A stretch of 64,000 nt of DNA from the NCBI GenBank assembly GCA_018287875.1, contig JAGVVL010000013.1:2604001-2668000 (forward strand), read 5' to 3'. Position 1 is the stretch's first letter. Each line of letters opens with the position of its first letter. The notes beneath the pieces are model-generated. The model did no database searches. It saw nothing but the letters and a program-made list of their open reading frames with translations, and was not told the origin of the DNA. Below are positions 44,821 through 56,004 of this stretch, in pieces. Origin of the DNA: Nigrospora sphaerica (taxonomy: Eukaryota; Ascomycota; Sordariomycetes; Amphisphaeriales; Apiosporaceae). A program made the translations under genes and the position numbers.

Positions 44821-46530
44821 TCAAATCTCGCCCCAGCTTCCCATGGGCCCAGCAGCTGCAATCAGGGATCCGGTACCAACCGAGCCTGCGCCAATGTCCC
44901 AGTAGTGCCGGGACGAGCAGCTGCTTTTCCTCCTCCGGGTACTGTGGCTAGCACAACTGGATGCGTGCCAGTAGTGCACGGGACTTGACGGCGTTGTGGC
45001 CCTCAAAGCCCGCCGCTCTGCAGGGCGAGACCTCGACACCAAAGGGTGGTGCTGCCGCACCCTGGCAGCTTTGGCTGCTACATCTGCCGAGTTGGACGTC
45101 GCGAGGTGCGGGTTGCCCGACACGTTCCCCGAACTGCTTGGCCGGGACAAGAAGCGCGACCGTAAATAGCGGAAGACAAGTCTCACGTCCAAGTCTTGCT
45201 CCCACTCCTCCTTGGTGAACACGCCGCTGTTGGACCCCTCATTCTGCTCGTGCGAGGCGGTCCGTCCCGTGGAGGGGTTTGTCAAGGGGGCCGGGGGTGC
45301 CACGGTTGGCCTGAACTCAGGCATCGAGACAGGGGTTGCTTGCGCCGCGGGGACCCGGGACGCGTCGTATGCTGATTCCGGAATGGGCGGCAGCCCTGCG
45401 TAGGGGATTGGCGCCTGCTGTACGCGCGAGTAAGTCGAAAAGGCACCCGGATGGCCAGACAGCTGGTTGACAAGCATTCCTAGCTCGCGTGAGATGCGCT
45501 CCAAGGCCCGGAGCTGCCACGCCTCATCCTTGGCGTCTCCCATTGGTACATCGTCGTTTGTCTTGCGCGCTGCGTTCGCGGCCTTGGGAGTGGCGCACAG
45601 GTCCTCTTCTTCCGGCAAAGCTTCGCCGAACAGGAAAGACAACAGATGGTCGTCGATGCCGAGCAGATCGCGGATGATTTTTCGTGTAAAGCGACCCCAG
45701 GCACTTTCACATTTGCCGTCTAGAATGACGCTGGCGTGTTCATCGTGCCACGCCTCGGCTGGGTCTACCTCTTCCGAGCCGGCATCCGTGGGGGTCGCAG
45801 CCGCTTCCTTGCTCCGCGGCTGCGCGTTTGAAAGGTTGGCGGCCGACTGACGGCGCCGGGTTTCTTTTTGGATCTCGGCGAGGAGAAACCGGCTGTGTTC
45901 GAGGCGCCAGGCTTCTATGCGTTGCATCTTGTCCATCTCGCGCCGGTCGCCCTCCATCTCGGCCTGGGCCATCTCGAGGCTTTCGCGCCGCCGCTTGACC
46001 CGCCGCGGGTTGTATTGCTCAAAGGCGTAGAGCCGGTCCTGGGCATCCGCACCCATGCCTTCGTAGTCCAGCCGGAAGGAGCCGAGTCCATCGTGGGCGG
46101 GAAGGACGGGTGTGGTATGCGCAACGCCGTGATGCGTGTTGATTAGGTAAGGTAATGAGCGAAACTCGGGCAAGTGGCTGTCCAAGCTGTCGAGCTCAGC
46201 GTCCTCGTCATATTCTTCATCCTCGTCGATAGCGCTTGCTAGCTGCTGCTGGCTGGTGGTCACCTCGGAACGGGCAGCCGAGTTGAGGCTCCCGAGGTCG
46301 CTCAGCTGCGAGCGTCCTGGGGTTGACTCGGTGTGATTCGTCTGGGTTAGATAGGAAGTGGTAGTGCCGGCATCAGTCGCGGGCGCGAAGAGAACCCATG
46401 TTTGCGACTCATTCGTAGTTTGCGGCGAGGCGGCGGGCTGCTGCGACGGCTGGACATCTTGGTCGTTGTAGTCGACGGTGGGACGGAAGGCCCGCTGGGC
46501 GGGCTGCCGCGTCGGCTGGTGGAAAGCCAT
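44821..46530 (-). CDS. Conserved-type fungal protein of unknown function
   Basis: A single exon encodes 569 residues. The N-terminal 130 residues are Gln/Ser/Thr-rich and acidic. A helical charged region follows (RRVKRRRESLEMAQAEMEG, RIEAWRLEHSRFLLAEIQKE), likely a coiled coil. A compact part (WGRFTRKIIRDLLGIDDHLL, then LRALERISRELGMLVNQLSGH) looks like a folded helical domain. The C-terminus is basic and ends in a Gly-rich tail (WDIGAGSVGTGSLIAAAG). No named domain is recognised. Upstream, 428 nt contain no ATG on the minus strand although the opposite triplet sense is present, which supports the start at 46530 and a real 5' leader. Confidence 0.74.
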   Translation of the reverse strand: MAFHQPTRQPAQRAFRPTVDYNDQDVQPSQQPAASPQTTNESQTWVLFAPATDAGTTTSYLTQTNHTESTPGRSQLSDLGSLNSAARSEVTTSQQQLASAIDEDEEYDEDAELDSLDSHLPEFRSLPYLINTHHGVAHTTPVLPAHDGLGSFRLDYEGMGADAQDRLYAFEQYNPRRVKRRRESLEMAQAEMEGDRREMDKMQRIEAWRLEHSRFLLAEIQKETRRRQSAANLSNAQPRSKEAAATPTDAGSEEVDPAEAWHDEHASVILDGKCESAWGRFTRKIIRDLLGIDDHLLSFLFGEALPEEEDLCATPKAANAARKTNDDVPMGDAKDEAWQLRALERISRELGMLVNQLSGHPGAFSTYSRVQQAPIPYAGLPPIPESAYDASRVPAAQATPVSMPEFRPTVAPPAPLTNPSTGRTASHEQNEGSNSGVFTKEEWEQDLDVRLVFRYLRSRFLSRPSSSGNVSGNPHLATSNSADVAAKAARVRQHHPLVSRSRPAERRALRATTPSSPVHYWHASSCASHSTRRRKSSCSSRHYWDIGAGSVGTGSLIAAAGPMGSWGEI

Positions 46531-49500
46531 GGTGGGCGGTGTTGCGAGGGGAGAATATTCTGCCCGACTGGGAGGAAAGCCCAGCGGGAGGCGGTATGGT
46601 CGCTAGCCGATGGCGGAGGGAAGAGGAAGTAAAAAGGAGGAAACGGATCAGATATCGCCCTGTACTCGGCCAAGAGGCAAAGCAGACTAGGCGAAGGTGT
46701 CGTGCGTCGAGTCCAGTAAACAGGACCCAATACGGTATGTCGGTATTATGCAATGCAAGGATGAGGTGGTGGTCAGTGGATCAGGTTTGCTGACTGCACG
46801 CGGCTAAGGCGAGGTAAAGGCAGCTTGGGGGTTGTTGGTCACAGCCCAGGTAGCAACGGAAAAATAGGGGAGAAAGACGTCGTGTAGGTTGTCCTCGGTA
46901 AGCCGAAGGTTGTTGTTGGTTGAACTTTTCTGCAGGCTGAGGTCGCTAAACTCGCTGGCATGGGGGGAAGAGAAGCTAAGAACGGGCTATTTGGGCGGTC
47001 AGGTAGTGACTGGACAGAAGAAACAGCCGCTGAACAACAAAGGGGGGGCGAGCGACACAATAAAGGGCGAAGGTCCCATGCAGACGACACAGTAAGGTCA
47101 GATAAGAAGGATCGAAGCACTCGCTTGATTGCAAAAAGAGGGAAGGGAAGGCGGGCAGGTCAAGACGAAACTGGCCCCAATGATGAAAAGGCAAGTCAGC
47201 TGGCTGGTAATGGGTCGCATCCATGCCGACCCGACCGTGATCGCGTGCTGACAGCTTGACTCTGGACTGCGTGGGATGATGTACTTGGCCGTATGTACAA
47301 CCAACTACATGGATCTTGGGTGCTAGTCGAAGTCGTGGTGGGAACAAAACAAAACAGGCGATCGCGGGCCAAGCCCCAGTGCCAGCTTGCCAACTCTCCC
47401 GATGTGCTCCGTACGCCTGCTTAGGCTGGTTGTAGTGGACGGGAGAGACGATCACCAAGAAGATGCATTCATCTCCCACCAAACGGAGACCATCCCGCCA
47501 TCCCTCATACATCGATTACCTTCATCTGCGTCTTCTCTTCCCCACCAGTCCGCTAGGTGCTACTATGTAGCTGTGTGCATCATCCATTCTCCTCCGTCCA
47601 TCCAGCTCAAGTCAGATGGGTGGACGGATGGGCGCCCGATCGGCTGCTGCATACAGTAGGACAAAAGCAATGGGACTTGTTTCCGGCGGCCAGTCCGTTT
47701 CTACGCTTGAGGTCCCGTACCATTCGCTACGTATTATCCATACATACCCACCTCGATGCGAAAGTGGATGGGAGGTACGGCTGCAGGGGGTGCTGGCCAC
47801 CCATCTACGATCCTTTACCGGGCCACCTTCAAAGACGTTTTCCTACCTATTTATATATACACTGCACATACAAATAAAGCGCCCCCAAAGATAAGTATGC
47901 ACTTGCTTCCTTCCTTGGTCGCCTTCTATGAACTCGGAACAGGGTGAGAGGCGGTACATGAAGGGAGGGACGCGCAGTGAATGTACCTATTCTTTAGCAT
48001 CCATAGCGTGGGTGTGGTCTGAAAACCGTCGGGCAGGTCGGGACGAATGGCGCCTAGGCCGTTTTGCTCGCCCGGCCACCTCGATGGTGTCATTCCTCGC
48101 AATCAACGCGTCCGCCCAGCCACTCACCACATTCGGTATGGGATGTTCAAGCTTCGTTCCAAACAACGCCCGGTCAGCCCCGAAACCTGCCCTCCCTCCC
48201 CCACTTGGCTACTTTACCTTATCAGTGCATGATAGGTAAAGGCAGAGAGGGCCGTAAACGGCACCAGGCACATTGGTCATGCAACCATGGACCCTGATTG
48301 CCTGAGGGTGAGCCCGAATCTGCACCGCAAATCAACTGGGAAAAGCGGCCTTGGCGCCGTGAGACAGGTGGCCCCCAGCCAACAGCAGCCATCCGGTTAA
48401 CCAGCCATCCCAGACCCGTGCCGCTCGCGCCGCTCCACTGATGGATGGCAGACTCGTCGTGCCGCCGCCACTCCCTCAGCCCATCCATCATTTTTTCCGA
48501 GCCGCCCAATGCCATGGCCCTGGGCACATCTCTCGGCCATTTACGTGTCGAGTCCTCGGACAGTTAGTCCCCCGCGGAGGAAGATGGGAAGCCAGCTTTA
48601 CGGTGCAGGCAGCTCCGAACCTGGGATCGTCTGAACGTACCTCAGGCTTCGTCCCACACCGTACGTCCTCTCTCGAGGCGACCCAGCCTACCAGCCCAAG
48701 AGTCGGTGAGGGATTTGAGCACTGGACACCCACAGATGGCCGGCCTGGCCCTGACGAACATTGCATGGGGTCTGGGATCCCAACAAAGAACATATACGGC
48801 CCCTCCCGGGTCGATCATCCATTCTCACGCAAGGCTCGGTTTCAAACGGTCTTCCAGGACCATCTGGGAGCTGGTATAGCGTGCTACCTCCTTCTTTCGC
48901 GACGCTAGCGGCAGTAGCGATTGATTACATCGCCGGCTAAGTTCGTTAAAGGTATGTGCGTCGCGTGGGATTGTCGAATGCAGACGACCAGCAAACGGCC
49001 GGCGCATCGAGTCCGCAGGTCGTGCAAGACAAGCAGTAGTTGTGGCTGGGGTTGGCGAGCTATCACCATTGCTGTATGATGAGTAGCGCGGCATGAATCG
49101 CGTCAAATGCCGTAATGCCGTCCCCACGTGTGAAGCCGCAAGACATAACCCCATCAGTCTCGCCATGTTTCCTGTCTCTATGTACATCCATACTAATCTG
49201 TACGGCAAGGCAGGCTGCCATGTCGGCGATTGTAGCTGACTGGCTACATGCACCCGGTTTCCACAGATCTTCCGCGCGTCAAGGCAGGTCCTCATGGTTC
49301 CTCGTCCCGTATTCCATGGCAAGGGGCAAAGGGTTTCCGGGCGGCCTGGATCTCCCCTGACTCAGTGCGCGCCGGTACTAGCAGACAGAAGAACGGGAGC
49401 AAATCGCTCAGGAATCGCCTCCGGCTTCTAGGGCCTGTGGGGTCCTCCCTCAGCGAGGAATGGGCACCTGATGCCCTTTGACCTGTTCCGGAGCTCGCGG

Positions 49501-50750
49501 GGCTACCTACCTACACAGAGGCAGACACAAAGCTCCGTTTTCTCGCCGTTTGTACGGGGCTGATGTCGTGTCACACTGCCACGGCCTCCCCGCGGTCCGC
49601 CAGCCCGGCCGGCACGCTGACTGCCTGACGGCTCTGCACCGAGGTGTCGCGAGAACACGATCAGCGAGTTTGGTCCGTATTCGGCACGACTATACTACTA
49701 ATGCATACTATGTAACACAGGGCGGCGGCTGCCTAACGAAGCTTTGCGTAGCGTAGTAGCGTATTGTGTAGTATCACGGCTGCTCGCGGCAGTGGATCTC
49801 TCCACTACCCATCGTCGAGGCTTTTTTTTCCCTCGTGTTCTTTTGTTGTGGATTCGGGAGCCAGCGATTCCAACATTCCCGGAATCTCGACTGTGAGGTT
49901 GTGGCCAAGGTCTTGTAGATATGATTTTGGGGAAGTCAATGAACTGATACTGCTGGATAGGAGCCCTCAAAAGGTGGCATATATACCCTCAGGAGTGTCT
50001 GCTCCTAGGCAATAGACGGATTGCCGGCGGGGCCTATCGCCAAGACGAGGAGTCAGTCGGGGAAAGACGCCGCCATGTAGACTCAACTTCCATCTATCCA
50101 TGCATCAGCCCACCCCGTCTGACGAGCTCGACTCTGGATGGCAACAGGTTCCAACCTACGTCAACCGTCAAAGTCTTGACATACAAAGTGCTTCTGCCAA
50201 TGCTTTCCGCTTGATAGTGGTCTTGTTCAGTCGCTATTTGCCCACTAGAGGGTTAACATAATGGGGACAATAAGAGAGCATCAGTTGATAGTTGATCCCT
50301 GCTTCGTGAACTTTTATTACCGGCTCGGATGTGGCATCCAACATAGTGCCGGGATCACAAGGTCAATATGTTCCTGGCATCCTCCGTAAAGCTATCGGCC
50401 ACAATGACGACCTATGTAAAGGGTTCCAAACCATGGATGCCCAAACGGCGGAAGTAGTTTTGCTGGCGACTACCACAGCGAGACCCAGCGGCAGAGTGCA
50501 AAGGCTCGTTAATTACCCCTTGACCAGCATTCACGTTGCCGATCCGCATGCACATCAATATCGTACGACCCAGTACAGCAGAGTACAAGCCGGCGGTGAG
50601 CACGTCGCATGGTGAGACAAGAGGACTGGTAGTGGTGCTTGATGAGGGAAATGCAAATTCCTTGATCGACTGTTTTACACAGTGCTATCTGGTAGCCGAA
50701 TCAAACGCCAACCCGTATCCCATTGCTTCTCATGACGAAACAGGACCAAT
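46531..50750. other. Long gene-free spacer
   Basis: About 4.2 kb without a supported gene. The first 430 bp or so look like the ATG-depleted leader of the gene at 46530. An AATAAA occurs near 47874 but no gene can be attached to it. The part ending at 50750 is the 3' flank of RPL10. No tRNA could be found by eye. Confidence 0.5.
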
Positions 50751-51743
50751 CTAAACCTCGGTGAAAGCGGCAGGGAAACGCTTCATGTTGTTGGCCAGGG
50801 AGCCCTTGTTGGAAAGGAACTGGACGTAGGCACCATCGACCTTGACGCGGCCAGCAGCCTTCTTCTCCAGGTACTCCTCGCGGCGGAGGGGGGTGAAGCC
50901 CCAGTTCTTGGAGACGATGATCTTCTGGCGACCGGGGAACTTGTACTGGGAGCGGCGCAGAGCCTCGAGAGCAATGGCGCGGTCTAGAGCTGTGGTCAGC
51001 AGGGCAGTTCGGGTCCGAGTCGAGGTACAGCGGAAACATACTAGAGTCACGAGTGCGCACACTCAGGATGATCTGACCAATGTTGACACGGGCGACAGTG
51101 CCGTTGGGCTTGCCCCAGGCACCACGCATACCGGTCTGCAGTCTATCGGCACCGGCGCAAGACAACATCTTGTTGATACGGACGACGTGGTACGGGTGGG
51201 CGCGGACACGCATGTGGAAAGCCTCCTTTCCGGCGTACTTGACGAGGTACTTGTTGGCGCAAATACGGGCGGCCTCGAGGGCCTCGGAGCTCAGCTGCTC
51301 ATACTCGTTGGAGACGAGGTGGATGCAGAGAGGGAAGTCGTCAACGTTGGCCTTCTTGCGGCCAAGATCGAAAATTCGGATCTTGGGGTCGGGAACACCA
51401 CGGTTGAACCGAGACTTGGGATACGGCTGAAGTTCACCATGTCAGCATTCCTTCATTTCGTCATCCATTTCCCCCCGCCGGAAAAGGAACGCTTTGCGAT
51501 TCTGGCCAGACCGCGAGCGCAGACCGTAATAGGAAATTCCGGCATGACGTCCAGTCTGCGAGCCGCTGCCTGTCCCGCGAGCGAGACCACGAGATGCCAT
51601 CATTTCCGTCCCTCACAGCCCGGCCACAGGATGCAGCGGTCCCAACAACCCGACCGTTTTTGGTCCCTTTTCGTCGAAGTCCAAAAATGCGTGCTCACCT
51701 TGTTCTTGCAGTATCGGTAGCAACGGGCGGGGCGACGGGCCAT
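50751..51743 (-). CDS. RPL10: Cytosolic large-subunit ribosomal protein uL16 (L10)
   Basis: Three exons, 51743-51699, 51426-51042 and 50983-50751, give 220 residues, the expected length of eukaryotic L10. The sequence [35 protein letters not shown] is diagnostic. It continues with [27 protein letters not shown] and [15 protein letters not shown]. uL16 sits near the peptidyl-transferase centre of the 60S subunit and is loaded late in cytoplasmic maturation. The last acceptor was placed at CTCTAG (50984-50985) because it gives the conserved [14 protein letters not shown]; an earlier CACAG would insert two residues. The first coding exon is only 15 codons, as is usual for fungal ribosomal protein genes. 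It is head to head with RPL30. Confidence 0.96.
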
Positions 51744-52166
51744 CTTGACGGTATTGCCTGCGGCGGTTGTCGTGTGGGTGTATGGGGGGTTCTGGTGATG
51801 TCGGGAGAGTCTCGAGGAGGAGTCCACCCGCTGATATGAGAGGAACTCGTTTCGTTACCAGGCTTGATTTCAAATCATTGCTGGAACTTTTGCGAAAGTG
51901 GCGGGTGGCGTTTGATTGGTCATACTCCCTTCAAATAAATGGGTCCATTAGGGCTTTGCGTCTCTCTCCCGCGCAAAACACCCGGCTCCGGTGAGCGCAT
52001 GCTCCACAACGCAGGCCACACAGCCCGTAGCGTCCACTCCGGGGATTTGGCACTTCTTTATTTTGCGCGGCGTCGAAAAGTTGCACAAACCGGACTTCTA
52101 CAACACCACGACCAAAGCCTCTATCCCACCCGACACAGTCCTCGTCGCCAACTAACAGCAGTCAAG
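51744..52166. promoter_or_regulatory. Shared bidirectional promoter of RPL10 and RPL30
   Basis: Only 423 bp separate the two start codons. The segment contains an inverted CCAAT (ATTGG at 51915-51919) and a TTAGGGC element at 51948-51954, sited between the divergent genes. Telomere-like and CCAAT elements are known in some fungal ribosomal protein promoters; whether these two sites act here is inference. Confidence 0.65.
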
Positions 52167-52760
52167 ATGGTCTCCAAGAAGGTACGCCGTTGCCCACCTC
52201 CCAGACGGCTGGGCGGTCGCCCTGCCACGTCTGGACGTAGCGCTGACAATTTGAACAGTCGAAGAAGGAGTCCAACTCCCTGACCTCGCGCCTGGCGCTG
52301 GTCATGAAGTCTGGCAAGGTCACTCTCGGTTACAAGTCGACTCTGAAGAGCCTGCGTACCGGCAAGGCCAAGCTCGTCATCATCGCTGGCAACACGCCCC
52401 CTCTCCGCAAGTCGGAGCTCGAGTACTACTCCATGCTGAGCAAGGTCGCCGTCCACCACTTCGCCGGCACCAACGTAAGTCCTCGATTATACGCGCTATG
52501 TTCATTTTGGCAAAGAAGAAGTGGTTGTGAGGTTCCCTCCGCCATGGATTTGTCCTGTGATAGCGGCCCGTGGACCTTGGGTCCCAGTGCCAACCCAGCG
52601 AAAAAGTCTCCTGCAGACTTTGGAGGGTAATGACCACCGGCTAACGTATCCCGCCCCACAGATTGAGCTCGGCACTGCCTGCGGAAAGCTCTTCCGCTGC
52701 TCTACCATGGCCATCCTCGATGCTGGTGACTCGGATATCCTGTCCGACCAGCAGCAGTAA
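52167..52760 (+). CDS. RPL30: Cytosolic large-subunit ribosomal protein eL30
   Basis: Three exons (52167-52181, 52259-52474, 52662-52760) give 109 residues. The first exon encodes only MVSKK. The protein continues [20 protein letters not shown], then [22 protein letters not shown], the kink-turn RNA-binding fold of the L7Ae/L30e family, and ends [13 protein letters not shown]. eL30 binds 25S rRNA at the subunit interface and in yeast autoregulates its own splicing through its first intron. Intron 1 here begins directly after the fifth codon as in yeast, but I could not establish a kink-turn in it. Introns are 77 and 187 nt with canonical GT-AG ends and a CTAACG branch-like site in intron 2. 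Confidence 0.96.
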
Positions 52761-54096
52761 ATTTGACCATCTTCTTCCACGGCGTTACGGTCTATGGTCT
52801 GGGTTTTAAAAGGTCATGTCGTCATGAGAACGGCCAGCCCCGTGATGGGACCGATGTCTACTTTGCAGACTCGCGCACGGCTTCCCAATCACCCGCGTCT
52901 AGGATGCATCTCGAGTAGTTAGGAAGAATCCGATACATACCGAGCATCCATCTGGATAGAGGAACTTTTCAGTTGTCATAGACGACACAGTGATACCCAA
53001 TTTGATGACAAATGAACAAACACCGTGGCCGAGTACCGAATTCTTCTGTGACTGGCGGGTGGCAAAGAGGACTTCAACTCGGAAAGATTCTTTGCCCGGC
53101 TCGCCGGGTCTGTGCATGGGAGCATTCGTAAGTAGTGGCCATAGCTTCTGGGGTCGGCAAGGGGGGGGAGATGGAGAGAGACTCGGTTATGTCCATGGCT
53201 TCGAGAAGGGGCGGAAAGGGTCTGCCAGTGGGACGAGCCGTGGGTGGGCTGGCAGATGGATATTTGCCAGCCACGGCAGCCCCTAAATACCAACCCAGTT
53301 CGAGTCGGGGCGACCAAGTCCAGTCCTGTCGCCATAAAAGAGGTCGCTGATGAATGGTCGTACAGCATAACATACAGGCGACGCCGGTGTGGTAGTCTGT
53401 TGGAGTGCACAGCCAGTGTGCTGTGTGCCGTAGCATGGGGAGCAAGCGACTGCAATGCAAAGCTATAAGGCGAGGACGAAGACATCATAGCCCGGCGAGG
53501 GTTGAGGCGTGCGCAAAAGTCGTGGAGTCCGTTTCCTTTCCCCACAGCAGCCAAGGTTTGCTTCCACGAGGGCCCCTTTGCCAATGCCCGCCACGGTGCC
53601 CAGCGCTTCCCGGACCAGGCGTCCTTGCTGGGGTCCTAGCAAGCCTCGGTAGGCTGGTGGGCACGGCGGAAGCGTCGGGCACATGATCCATCGGTGCCAG
53701 AATACCACCTTCCACATGGCCTGGGGCAGATGCATGAACGCTTGAAATTGCATCTAAGCATCTTAATCTGGCGGGTGACGGGAAGCAACAATGGCATGGA
53801 GGTTCTGGGGGGCACGGCAGATCCACGGATCAAGGACTGCGGGTATGGATGGAGGGGTTTGGCTGCGTAAGGCGATGGCCTCGCAATCCGACGAGGCCGT
53901 CGTGGTAGTCCTAATGCCTACGGTTGGTACTTGGGCCAATGCGGCCGGGACACTTGGGCCAGTTGCAAAGTCAACTGAGCCAATGCTCGCACGGCCCCTC
54001 CGATGTCCCGCCCCGGGCGTGCTGGACCGATAACAACGTTTGCAAAACGAGACATGCGTTTTGCGAGCTTTTGACGTGCAGAGGGGGGAAGGATGA

Positions 54097-54153
54097 GGGG
54101 GGGGGGGGGGCTGGCGGTTCTGTATGGGCGTGGGCGTGGGCGTGGGCGATGAT

Positions 54154-54196
<43 letters not shown>
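54097..54196. repeat. Microsatellite cluster: G14, (GGGCGT)4 and (CT)21
   Basis: A run of 14 G (54097-54110), four GGGCGT-like hexamers (54126-54149, the last ending in A) and 21 uninterrupted CT units (54155-54196) lie within 100 bp. All are outside supported genes. Confidence 0.93.
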
Positions 54197-54199
<3 letters not shown>

Positions 54200-54311
54200 C
54201 GGGTTTCCAATGCTATAACGACGGTCCTTGTCCCAGTCCCGGGCAAAGGCCCTTGCAACTATCGGTCACCAACCTGAGTTGCCCGCCACGGATCGCTCTC
54301 CCCGTTCTAGG

Positions 54312-54335
54312 GCCTGGTCCTCGGTAGGACCAGGC
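54312..54335. repeat. Perfect 10-bp stem hairpin with CGGT loop
   Basis: GCCTGGTCCT (54312-54321) and AGGACCAGGC (54326-54335) are exact reverse complements separated by CGGT. No tRNA-type boxes surround it. Its role is unknown. Confidence 0.9.
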
Positions 54336-55224
54336 GGTCAACAAATCACCCAGTCACCCGGTCTCTCCCCCCCGAGCGCCCCTTACAAGCACCCCGACAT
54401 ATCCCACTTATTCACGCCGCGATGCCAGGGCAGTTCCAGTCTTCCTCGTGGGTTGGTTCGTCGACAAGCCGTGACCGGAGTTTCCGAGAACCAGGAGCCC
54501 AGCAAGATGGACCGATTCGGAAGGCACTGGCGGACCGGGACAGGGAGCGGCCGGCCGGGCAACGAGGACAGGCCGTCGACATAGCGGCCTTGGGTGGGCT
54601 GGTTCGATCCATCCATGCCTCCCAGGCTGGCACTGGCACTCATTCGCAGCAGCCATGGCTGGTTGCTGTGGCCACACATATGGAGCTGGGAGCGACCGGG
54701 AGACACAGGGACCCTCCACCCAACCCTTTGCCCGCCCCCGAGCTGGCCTAATTACCGCCCTGCCCTCCTCGGGCATGTGTGTGGATGTAGCCACGGGTTT
54801 GTAGCGTTGACAGGGTGGAATAAGTTCACTCCGCCGTGCAGGGTGATGTCCAGGGCGCACCTTAAGGAGATGTGAATCATAAGAGAGAAACAGAAGACGG
54901 CTCTCCAAGTAAACCGGGAGTGCTGACGGCTGCCGTGTCTATCACAACCACCTACCGCCTACACAGCCGCACCCTGCGACTGGCAATTGCTTCTACTACG
55001 TACGCATCTCTGGCAGCATCCACGCATCAAGCCACCACGTTCCATCGTTCGTTCGTTGCAGCGGTCAGCTTATAGGGGTCCTGCTCGCTCTGGCGAAGGC
55101 GGTACCTGCTACGTACCGGAAACCCCTGCTCCCGTCCCCCTCCTCCCCCCAGGTATGTCAGGATGTACCTGCTACGTACATGCATATGTACATACAACCT
55201 CGTCCCAGCCCTGTTCAGCACATG

Positions 55225-56004
55225 CGCGCTCGTGTGTGTGTGTGGGTGTTTTCGTTTAGTGCGTGGGCGTTGGACTCTCGGTACTGTGTTACTTGCAGCG
55301 CCTCTGCCGCCGTGCCAACAGCGCCCACCCGCGCTCGAAACGAAGTCGTTTCAAGGTGGCTGAGCTGTCGGGTAGTCATCGGATTGCATCACGGGCTACG
55401 TAGCTGGTCGATCGTGCGCTGACAAGGCGCAACAGCAGGGCGAAGCGAGCAAGGCGAGACGAGACGTACACAGTCGGAAACGAGAACTCATTGTCCCAGT
55501 CTCAGTCCCAAAGAGCGGTCCGCTGTTCGAGGCGCGAGCGCGAGTTCCCCCAGAGACGGATCCTGCCCCCCTTCTATTCCCCCCCCCCCTCTCCTCCCCC
55601 CGACGACTGGCACTGGACGAACGAGGCCCAGCCAGACCCAGTATTGCTGGAGTAGCAGGCCCAGAACCAGAATAGCACTAGCGCTAGGAGGGGACTAGCA
55701 ACTAAGTCAGGCCTGTCCGTCCGGCGACCGACAAGTCACAACGTTGCGGCAGCAAATCGCATTGCGAGCGCCAGGGGAGATTGGCAAGGTTTCCAACATT
55801 TGATCCCTCCGCTCATCTGTCAGTCAACCTACATCCATTCACCAGAATTCCTCCCCCACGCCACTGAGCTCAGCACCGGTCCGGCTTTTCTCGACTTTGC
55901 AACACACTTTTTCCAACACTTGATTCTGCACCACCAGGCCCTGCCCGTTACCGCTGTGTTCGGGACTGCTGCTACACCGCACCATCCACTCCCCCGCCCC
56001 CATC
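55225..56004 (+). promoter_or_regulatory. ATG-free leader/promoter of the coiled-coil gene
   Basis: From the ATG at 55222-55224 to the start codon at 56005, 780 nt contain no ATG on the plus strand by eye, while CAT occurs about ten times. This suggests a long 5' untranslated region. The transcription start is not visible. Confidence 0.5.

Larger units (their letters stand above)
52761..55224. other. Gene-free spacer with microsatellites and hairpin
   Basis: About 2.5 kb after RPL30 without a supported gene. It contains G14, (GGGCGT)4, (CT)21 and a perfect hairpin at 54312-54335. A 15-bp direct repeat occurs at 55102-55116 and 55165-55179. Confidence 0.5.

Noticed and set aside
54585..54620. 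GGTTCGATCC string resembling a tRNA T-arm
   Set aside because: No A-box, anticodon arm or acceptor stem can be fitted around it. A covariance-model tRNA scan would settle this.
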